This document shows positions 56,602 through 64,000 of a stretch of 64,000 bases of DNA, piece after piece. Every line of letters begins with the position of its first letter. Position 1 is the first letter of the stretch. The position numbers and the translations under genes were made by a program. Under the pieces are notes generated by a model. It saw only the letters and a list, made by a program, of their open reading frames with translations. It had not been told where the DNA came from and ran no database searches. Source of the stretch: Calocera cornea HHB12733 (Eukaryota > Basidiomycota > Dacrymycetes > Dacrymycetales > Dacrymycetaceae); assembly GCA_001632435.1 (NCBI GenBank), contig KV423996.1, forward strand, positions 1 through 64,000. The letters are read 5' to 3'.

Positions 56602-59274
56602 ATGTTGGCAATGCCCTCTCCACCAACAAGCTGCATCTGCTGCGGAGCAAGGTGTGCTGTATCTCATAATGGGAGAGCTGCTCGTCTGACATTTGCAGAC
56701 GTCTCCGATGCGATGGACGCCGTCCAAATTGCTCCCGATGCCAGCAGGAAGGACGAAATGTACATACCTCTAATTTCCATGTTATAACCGTCCCCCGGCT
56801 GACGGGGTCATGCAGTGCTCCTATGTGTGGGCGGTGGGAAGCGATATCTTCAGCCTCTTCCTGCCAGAGGCCAATTTGAATGATGAAATCCGGCTTCAGA
56901 TGTCTTCTCCAGACATAAGTGGCGGTGGGTTCGGCCGCGTATATCAAACAACGACGAGGAGCGGTGCCCTGGTAGCCGTTAAAGTTCTCTTCGAGAACAG
57001 GTGGGTCGCACAGAGAGCATTAGAGGTTTGTGATTGCTGCCAGAAGCGTTGGCTTGCTGATTCATTGTCATAGCTCTCCGTCCGTGAGGCCTGGACCTGG
57101 TCGACGCTATCCCATCCCAACATTGTACCCTTCCTAGGTGTTGCGAACTATGGACTGATTTGTACCGGAGCGTTGCCTCAGCTTTGCCTCATCTCACCTT
57201 GGATGGACGGCGGCAACATCAGGGAATACGTTTGTGAACATCCCTCTGTTGACCGCTTTCGGCTGGTATGTGAACTCTGGATACCATCGAAACCACATCT
57301 CAACAGAAGCTAACGAGGAGCGCCGTTAGCTATTGGATATGGCTAAGGGCCTCCAGTATCTGCACACTCGTTTCGCTTCACCCATCATTCACGGTGACAT
57401 CAAAGGAGTAAGTACATAGACTGCAGTCACTTCACGCAATCTTACACCAGCCATACTCAACTGTTTTCAGAGCAACGTCTTGATCGACACCCGCGGCCGC
57501 TCGGTGGTGGCACGTATCACAGACTTCGGGCTTGCGCACCTCAAGGAGGGATTAGGGGAAGATGGACAGGCGACCACGAGTACAACCTCACTGGGAAACC
57601 TACGATGGATGGCTTTTGAAAGGGTGCTTCCGGCAAACTATGGTATTCACTCCAATCGTGCTTCCTTGAGTCTGGAGAGCGACTATTTTGAGCTCATGCG
57701 TACGTTTTATGAGGCAAGATGGTACGACAGGTATTGGCGGAATTTTTGAGCTAATGAAGTGTTGCAGGTGCTGACTGGCAAAATACCTTTCCATGGCATG
57801 TCGGAGATGGCCGTCTTTGGCGCCCTTCAGCTAGGACAAAATCCCCCACGACAAGTGGATGGAAATACCCACATTGACGACGGCATGTGGGATCTTATGC
57901 AAAAGGCGTGGTGTTCGGACAGAGACAAGCGCGTACACATTCTACGTGAAGTTTTGGAGTACCTGGAAGGGGTCGTGTACTTCAATGCTCTCGTGAGTCC
58001 GGCAGTGCATCAGAGATCTTGCACTAATTCAAAGCTAGAGTGGAACCCTAGACTTGAATGAACACACCTCCAAACGATTACGGGATGTTGGAGGCTTGTG
58101 GATGCCGGCATTCTTCGAAAGACATGGTTCAAAATTTCAACACATCAGACTCTATTTCGACTCCAAAGTGGATGACGACCACTCCTATCCTTATGTACAT
58201 CTACTGCGACATGTTCCGCCTTTGCATTGGGAATCTCTGGAGCTTTTCATCTCTCCTGAAGGATTCGACAGGGCGCGGCGCCTGTTGAGGAGCTCAATTC
58301 CAACCACGGGCTGGACAGCAAGGGCATCCAAGATTGAACCTGCCCGACACTTGCAGTCTTTGCTACTGGCATATCGGGACTCGTTTGAACGGCCGGCCAA
58401 GGAACACCTTCCCTCCAAGATTGTACAGGCCTTCGCCCCCGGACTCAGTCAGCTTGTTCTTCTCAATTTCCCAATTACATGGGAAGGACTTGTTCCGTGG
58501 CCATTGACGGAGCTTCGGATCATCAACGATGGTCTGATACAAGGGTTGCGGCCGCCTACATTTGCTGAGCTTCACGCTATATTGGCTGCCTCTCCTGCCC
58601 TCCAACGCTTCTCTCTCGCAAATGGCCTTATATGTATGTCAGAGGACGGGAATCTCCCTGAAGAGCGACTAGGAGAACGTCCCTTGCGCATGCTCTCGTT
58701 TGACCATGTGCGCTATGGAGATGCGCTTCGCATTACGTCGCTCTTTGAAGCCCCTCAGCTGGAATGTCTTGTCCTTCTGCACATGAAGAACCGTCAGGCG
58801 GCCCTGAATGTTCGAGTAGACTGGAACGGCGGCCGCCTGATAGTACGGAACAACACTCTGGCTCAGGCAGTCACCAACGACCCGCCTACCGTGACCATCA
58901 TCTTCCGATATCAGCCCAGTATTCGGATGCTCTGCCTTGCTACTGAACACATTTCAGCAGTTTTCGTTGACACGATTTTGACTTTGGACGCCCTGCAAGT
59001 CCTCGACATCTCCGTGGACCAGTTCTTTGATGATGTCAATCAACCAGAGGTTGATCGCCCCCGGCACAACCTCACAGCTCACCCGTCCTTGTTGCGGGTA
59101 AACGACCGCGCCCTCCTCACCTACATCGAGAAGTGGCTTGGGGAAGACTTCAAGCCAATACCCTGCTCTTTTGAGGATTTACGGGAAGCAACCCACCCCA
59201 TTGTCTCGCTGATGCAGCGCTATGGAGAGTATCTGCCAGCGGGCGAGAAAGGGCAGTGGAGGACGACATTGTGA
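56602..59274 (+). CDS. ZPK10: Zn2Cys6 - kinase - LRR protein
   Basis: Exons 56602-56651, 56699-56759 and 56816 on encode SCICCGAR, RLRCDGRRPNCSRCQQEGRN and CSYVWAVGSDIF. This is a textbook C-x2-C-x6-C-x6-C-x2-C-x6-C cluster with the CDGxRP core of Gal4-type factors. The kinase has GGGFGRVYQTTTRSGA, LVAVKVLFENRW, SVREAWTWSTLSHPNIVPFL, IIHGDIKG/SNVLIDT, RITDFGLAHL, DDGMWDLMQKAW. After VYFNAL an intron leads to SGTLDLNEHTSKRL and an LRR region of about 400 residues (LVLLNFPITWEGLVPWPLTE, ILAASPALQRFSL) ending at TTL. All junctions are in phase and no lesion is seen. Active catalytic residues are all present apart from Gly in place of Arg in HRD, as across the family. Confidence 0.87.
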
Positions 59275-59786
59275 GCGCTTCTTCCTCGTAGTATTGTGCG
59301 CCTGTTCACATCATCCGGGATCCCAGGGATGCACAGGTCTTCGAGCCAAACCAGGGGGGCGACGATATTCCCGTACCCTTTCAGGAAGGCGTCTACCGCC
59401 GGGACTGAACCACTCCAAGCCTTTTCAGACAAGACCAACACCTGTTAAAACGGGCTGAACGTCTTGTCAGTGTCTAAAGTAAAGAGAGGAGGGGCAAGGG
59501 GGTGAAGGGGGGGAGGCGACTCTCACTTAAGAGTTGTCGAGTGACAACAAGCGTGTTGGTTCTCATGTTCTGTGCAGTAGTACCTAGGGGCAATCCCAAA
59601 CGTCCAGAATGTACATCTCCATAGTCTACAACGGCGCAAACATACCGCTAATAGCAACGACAACGGCCACAACAACAACACAAGCAATAAGATCCGCCGC
59701 AGCCAGTGTCCATTCCGCCCCACCCATCAACACATACCAACACACTCCCCCGCCCGGGATCCGACTCCCAGCACGCGGCGGGCAGG
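59275..59786. other. Intergenic, ZPK10 and BAR gene 3' ends
   Basis: Convergent 3' region; no gene seen. Confidence 0.4.
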
Positions 59787-62099
59787 CTACGCGTCACTCT
59801 CATCAGTCGTATCAAACGGGCTCCGCACATCCTCCACGGCCAGCTCCTCCCTCTTCCGCTGCACGGGCGTGCCCGCATAGCTCCCGTTCCTGCGGGGCGG
59901 TGTCGGCGGGGGCGGGGGCGGGGGCGCGCGAAAGCTGTTCATCCTCCTCGGGGGCAGGGCGGGCGCGCGGGCGGTACTGGCCGATAGGAGGGGGTCGGCG
60001 CGTTCCTCCGCGGGCGTCCGGGCGCCCCTGCCTCCCCCGCCTCCGGAGCCGTCCCCGCTGCCCAGCCCGAGCTCCGCATCGCTCCCCTCCGCGTCGTCGG
60101 AGTGCACAAGCCCAGAGTCAGACGCCGCCGCGTCGCTGTCGGTCTCCCCGCGCACCGGCCCGGCGTGCGGCTTGCGGCTCCTGCCCCCCGCGCCCGGGGT
60201 GAGCGGGCTGCCCCGCGGCCGCGCCGGCAGCGCGGGAAGGGCGGGGATCGACAGCTTGCCGAGCGAGGGGGGCCGGCGCGGGAGTTTGGGAGCGGGGGCA
60301 CGGGGGGCGGGAGGACCGTCCTCGTCCCCGTCCTCGTCCCCGTCCCCGTCCCCGTCCCCGNNNNNNNNNNNNNNNNNNNNNNNNNNNNNNNNNNNNNNNN
60401 NNNNNNNNNNNNNNNNNNNNNNNNNNNNNNNNNNNNNNNNNNNNNNNNNNNNNNNNNNNNTCGTCGTCCCCCCACCTATTCCGCTCCCGCCCGCGCTCCC
60501 GGTCCCGCGGGGAGAGCACTGACTCCTTGTCATCGTCCTCCCCCTCCCCCTCCCCCCCGCCCTCAGCAGCGGCAATCTCGCTCCACCCCCACTCGCCCCA
60601 GTGCCGGCCGCGGCTCATGGGGCTCGCCTGGCCGCGCGAGAGGGTGGACGCTTCGCGGCGCAGCTGGTGCTGGTGCTGGTGCGAGTGCGTGCGCGCGTGG
60701 CCCAGCGGGGACGGGCCGGTGCGCTCGCGCTCGCTCGCGGTCGCGGTGGAGTGCGAGTTGGACAGGGAGAGGGAGAGGGAGTGCAGCGAGCGCGCCGAGG
60801 GCCGCCGGGCGAAGGGCGCGCTGGAGAGCGAGCTGCGCGAGGCGCTTTTCGCCGGCGGGCGCGCCTTGGTCTCGGACCTGCCACACCCACACCCGCACCC
60901 CAGATGCACGTCAGTACGACGCCGAGGAGCCAGCAAAGGCCGACGCACGCGGTCCCGAGCTCCGCTTTCACACCCAACAGGACGTCCCGGTACGTGTTGA
61001 CGTACTCGAGCTCGTCCTCGACGAGCTGCACGGTCTGGGCGAGCAGGCCCCGCTCGTACTCCTCGATCTCGAGCACCCGGGACTGCACTTCTTCGAGCAT
61101 CGATTCGCTGCAGGGTGGGGTCAGCATCGCTGGGAGGTGGTGGGGATGGGGATGGGGATGGGGATGGGGATAGGGATGGAGCGGGTTGCAGGGAGAGCAT
61201 GGGAAAATGCGCGAGTGGACCGTTGCGGGGAGGGAGGGCAAGCGGGAAAGCGCTAGGGAGGTTTCCATGCGCAAAGGGGGAAGGGCAGTGGATAGGCCAA
61301 TTGCGCGGAGAGAGAGAGAGGGACGCACTAAGCCGCATACGCGCGCGCCACGTCCTCCTCCATCGCCTCTGCGTTCTTGTCGCTCTTCGCCCGCTGCAGC
61401 TTGTTGTAGCTCGCCTCGTGCGCCGCTCTGCGCACGCGGTGTCAGTCCGAGGCGCCCCCTGCGCCCTGGCCACGGGCAGCCAGGGGCACGTGTGCCCAGC
61501 CAGAGACGTACTTTTTCTTCTCGAGGCCCTTCCTCTGCGCCTGGACCTCCTTGACAACCCGCAGGGCGCCGTCGAGCGCCTCGTGCCACCGCTCATTGTA
61601 GCTCCTCCCAAACGCCCTCCACTCCTCCGCGACCCTGCACCGCGCCTCGCCGTACGCCCTGAGCCCGCGGCCGAACGGGACGTCGCCCAGCGCCTCGCCG
61701 TACGTCTGCATATGGAGGCCGAGGGCGTCCTGCACGTTGAGCTTCCTGACGCCCGAGGCGCGGGAGGGGTCGTCAAAGTCCTTGCGCTTGAAGAAGGCGC
61801 GGCCGTACGCGTCGGACACGGCGAGGAGGCGCTCGAGCCCGCGGCGGCGGAGGGACAGGTCCTCGTCGAGCGCCTTGAGGTCCGCGTCGAACGTGCTCCG
61901 CGGGTCGACGTCGGTGGGGTCGGGCCCCTTGAGGTCTTTGGCGAATCCTTTGCCCCACTGCGGGCGGGCGGGCGGTCAGCTGCGGCGGGGAGGAGGAGGA
62001 GGAGGAGGGGCGTACCATGCGTAGTTTCCCGAGCTGGGGCGGGGGCGTGAGTAGGGCTTTGGCGGGGGAGGGGAGGGGGCAGGGACGCACTTTGGACAT
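59787..62099 (-). CDS. BAR-domain protein with a Pro-rich tail
   Basis: From ATG 62099 tiny exons give MSK, LGKLRM, then WGKGFAKDLKGPDPTDVDPR. The BAR core continues DADLKALDEDLSLRRRGLER, AYGRAFFKRKDF, LHMQTYGEALG, CRVAEEWRAFGRSYNERWHE. Two more exons carry ESMLEEVQSRVLEIEEYERG and QLVEDELEYVNTYRDVLLGV. The tail is Ser/Arg/His-rich (HQHQHQLRREASTLSRGQAS), acidic, then crosses a 100-N gap and ends Pro-rich (APALPPRRMNSFRAPPPPPP) with DTTDESDA. BAR proteins form curved dimers that bind membranes in endocytosis and at actin patches, a fitting neighbour for ARPC5. The frame across the gap is unknown. Confidence 0.8.
60361..60460. other. Assembly gap, 100 N
   Basis: A run of 100 N, a conventional placeholder length, preceded by tandem ccccgt repeats (60325-60360). 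The true length is unknown and it lies within the BAR-protein tail. Confidence 0.98.
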
Positions 62100-62463
62100 T
62101 GCGGGTTTGTGGGAGTTGAGATGGTGTGCGGTGTGTGTGCTCGAGTGTTGAGCGGAGCCGGGGAGGGCAGGGAGAGCGAATGTGGGCAGGGAGTGCAAGG
62201 GCGGGGCAGGTGTGTATATACTCTTACTCTCCTCGTCGTCCTCCCAGAACGTGCGCCGATAACCATGAGTGCCCCTCTCCCGGACTCCCCCTCCGCACTC
62301 AATCAATCCCACCCACCACCCGGCCGACCCGGCGCCCTGAGCGACCGGCGGGGGACGCCATGTGCTAACTAGGGGCAGACGGAGGCTATTGCCGCGTGCG
62401 GCGGGGAGGGGCCAGTGCGCGCTTAGACCACTCACTCACTCATCTGCTCCACTCCTGCACACC
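62100..62463. promoter_or_regulatory. Shared divergent promoter region, BAR gene and ARPC5
   Basis: The 364 bp lie between two divergent start codons. Both products act at actin-membrane sites, so co-regulation is plausible but inferred. Confidence 0.5.
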
Positions 62464-63075
62464 ATGGACACCGCGTTCCGCAAGATAAACATAGACAAGT
62501 ACGACGAGGACATCCTCCTCCCCGCAGAGCTATACGACCCCGACCCGCGCACACCCGCACAGGTCCTCGCAGACGCCAGGCAGAAGAGCGCCGCCGTCAG
62601 GGCCTGCTTGACCAGGTACGCCCCGCCTGCCTCGCCCTCGCTGACCGCATGCCATGGGAACCAGCGCTCATCGACGGTCATGCAGGGGCGACATCGCCGG
62701 CGCGCTCGCCGTCGCCCTGGACCAGTACCCGTACGGCGAGGGCGTGGACGAGGCCAAGGTGCGCCTTTCCCCCGCTGTATCCTCTCCCAGCCTAGCCTGA
62801 CCAAGACTGACCCCCCCCAGGCCCTAACGCTCAGCACCGTCCTCCTCATCCTAAACAGCACCAAGACCGCCGACATCGGCCCCCTCGTCCGCACGCTCAC
62901 CCAGGACCAGCAGGACACGCTCATGAAGTACCTGTACAAGGGCATGGCCCTCCAGGCCACGGGCGACCAGGCAGACGTCACCGGCAGCGTCATGCTCGGC
63001 TGGCATGGCGGCTTGACGGACGTTGCGGGCGTGGGGTGTATTGGAAGGGTTATGACTGATCGGAGGACGGTTTGA
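62464..63075 (+). CDS. ARPC5: Arp2/3 complex subunit 5 (p16-Arc)
   Basis: Exons 62464-62615, 62686-62758 and 62821-63075 give 159 residues, the usual size. The start MDTAFRKINIDKYDEDILLP is the family signature, followed by VRACLTRGDIAGALAVALDQ, LLILNSTKTADIGPLVRTLT, DTLMKYLYKGMALQ and HGGLTDVAGVGCIGRVMTDR at the C-terminus. ARPC5 is a structural subunit of the seven-part Arp2/3 complex that nucleates branched actin filaments, for example at endocytic patches. Confidence is high; the exon phases agree and no lesion is seen. Confidence 0.95.
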   Translation: MDTAFRKINIDKYDEDILLPAELYDPDPRTPAQVLADARQKSAAVRACLTRYAPPASPSLTACHGNQRSSTVMQGRHRRRARRRPGPVPVRRGRGRGQGAPFPRCILSQPSLTKTDPPQALTLSTVLLILNSTKTADIGPLVRTLTQDQQDTLMKYLYKGMALQATGDQADVTGSVMLGWHGGLTDVAGVGCIGRVMTDRRTV

Positions 63076-64000
63076 GCGCGCGGGCACGGGGGGGGGGGGG
63101 AGGGGGGGGAGGGGACAGCGCGCAGCCCGAGCACTTAAGCGGGGCGAGCGCGCAGTGTATCCCGCGCCCGCGCCGTGCGGGGCGCAGAGGGCAGACAGAA
63201 CCGAGTACTACGGAGTTGCGAACTCTGATAATCGAGTCCGATAATCGAGTCCAAGTTCGAGTTCGAGTTCGAGCCCACATCGTCTCCTGCGGGACAGAGG
63301 CATCGCGCGAGCGGCGAGCGGCGAGCGACGCGCCCCGTCTCCCCTCCGCAGTACCCGCTACTGGCGCGCGGCCGGGATGGGATGGATAATGGTAATGGTA
63401 ATGGTAATGGTAATGGTAATGGATAATGGCCTCAACTGCCCGTGCTGTGCTGCGCGGCGCTGCTCTGCTCTGGGCTCCGCACGGCGAGCCACCGCGCCGC
63501 GCCGCGCCGTACAGCCGTCTCCCGCGCCCTCGCCCGTCAGCCGGGCCACCTTCCGCGCTCGCGCCGTCCAACTTCCCAAGTTCCAGCCCTCTGACCCAGC
63601 ACTGACTGCGACCGTGGACGCGGACGCCGAAGCCGGCCGCGCGCGCTCCCGCCGCCGACCCAGACTCCCAGTACAGTACCGTACGTCTCCTGCCCACTGC
63701 AGCAGGCCAGCACCGCGCACCCGCCCTGCAGCCCTCGGCGGGCGCGCGCACACCCATCCCCACCCCGGCGCCAGGCCCCGGCGCCGGCTCCCACGCTCCG
63801 CATGCACCGTACACTCCACTCCACCCAGTACGATGCGCTCCGTATGCAGCCACTATGTGGGATAGGACAGCCGGCCGCCTCCGGCTCCGGCCGCCTATTC
63901 CGGGACACCCGGGCGTTGGCCGAGCCTGAACTGCCCAGGGCGTTCGCCGTAATCGTACATGGTCGAGCTCGCCCGGTTATTTGGCTGCTGAGTTCTCCGG
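63076..64000. other. Right-edge stretch without a recognised gene
   Basis: GC-rich sequence with a poly-G run (63090-63110), short tandem words (gagttcgagttcgag at 63255), and the microsatellite at 63386-63424. Open frames look compositional. Confidence 0.4.
63386..63424. repeat. Microsatellite, (taatgg)n
   Basis: Six perfect or near-perfect taatgg units in tandem. Confidence 0.9.

Noticed and set aside
60118..61776. Long GC-rich frames on both strands around the BAR gene (up to 552 residues)
   Set aside because: They are shadows in very GC-rich sequence; only the spliced minus-strand model has recognisable BAR helices.
1..64000. CRISPR arrays, operons, ribosome binding sites
   Set aside because: The DNA is eukaryotic; the motif array in the transposon has irregular spacing and no spacers of fixed length.
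1..64000. tRNA or rRNA genes
   Set aside because: None recognised by eye; a covariance-model search would be needed to exclude tRNAs.

Overview
This window is nuclear DNA from a basidiomycete fungus, most likely an Agaricomycete. The support is: genes with many short introns of about 45-70 bp, some GC-AG introns, GT(A/G)-type donors that are often GTGCGC, a PIF/Harbinger transposon with a Myb/SANT-like partner of a kind known from Agaricomycetes, F-box-type leucine-rich regions of that lineage, and housekeeping genes of fungal type (OXA1, ARPC5, a BAR protein, a DHX29/DHX57-type helicase). The species cannot be told from the sequence alone.

Layout. 0.5-4.0 kb: a conserved fungal gene of unknown function and mitochondrial OXA1. 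4.41-10.62 kb: a complete-looking 6.2 kb Harbinger-type element with 32-bp perfect terminal inverted repeats and a 3-bp target duplication. It carries a DDE transposase, a Myb/SANT-like protein and, unusually, an RPA1 (replication protein A large subunit)-like gene. It is peppered with a short near-palindromic motif present in all eleven introns I could define. 10.6-21 kb: five members (ZPK1-5, my labels) of a fusion family described below, plus an EthD-domain gene. 16.0-17.4 and 22.1-23.6 kb: a segmental duplication in which each copy has lost the opposite gene (EthD broken in one, helicase truncated in the other). 23.1-28.0 kb: an intact 15-exon DEAH helicase. 28.6-29.0 kb: a small cysteine-rich protein. 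29.9-44.0 kb: four more fusion genes (ZPK6-9) and an F-box-like gene. 44-52 kb: two tandem copies of an unrecognised gene family (P1, P2) separated by decayed kinase relics. 52-55 kb: a chimera of kinase-gene LRR tail and Cdc24-type PH fragments, a PH-only gene, and a 535-bp Harbinger-like MITE. 56.6-59.3 kb: ZPK10. 59.8-63.1 kb: a BAR-domain gene (with a 100-N assembly gap) divergent from ARPC5.

The most striking content is the ZPK family. Ten genes or pseudogenes share an N-terminal Gal4-type Zn(II)2Cys6 cluster, C-x2-C-x6-C-x6/8-C-x2-C-x6/7-C, encoded over three small exons. The sixth cysteine lies on the exon that begins the protein-kinase domain, so cluster and kinase belong to one gene. 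Five are followed by a C-terminal module: F-box-type LRR (ZPK8, 9, 10), LRR plus EH domain (ZPK6), or a fungal-specific transcription-factor (Fungal_trans) domain (ZPK7). Those five and ZPK4 keep the catalytic Asp (HGD or HAD). The four others (ZPK1, 2, 3, 5), which have no tail, have HGG or HGA and look like pseudokinases. The family is expanding and decaying at the same time: ZPK1, 3 and 9 are broken and several relics are visible. A role as DNA-binding kinases, with partner-binding domains swapped in at the C-terminus, is inference; the fusion architecture itself is read directly from the sequence.
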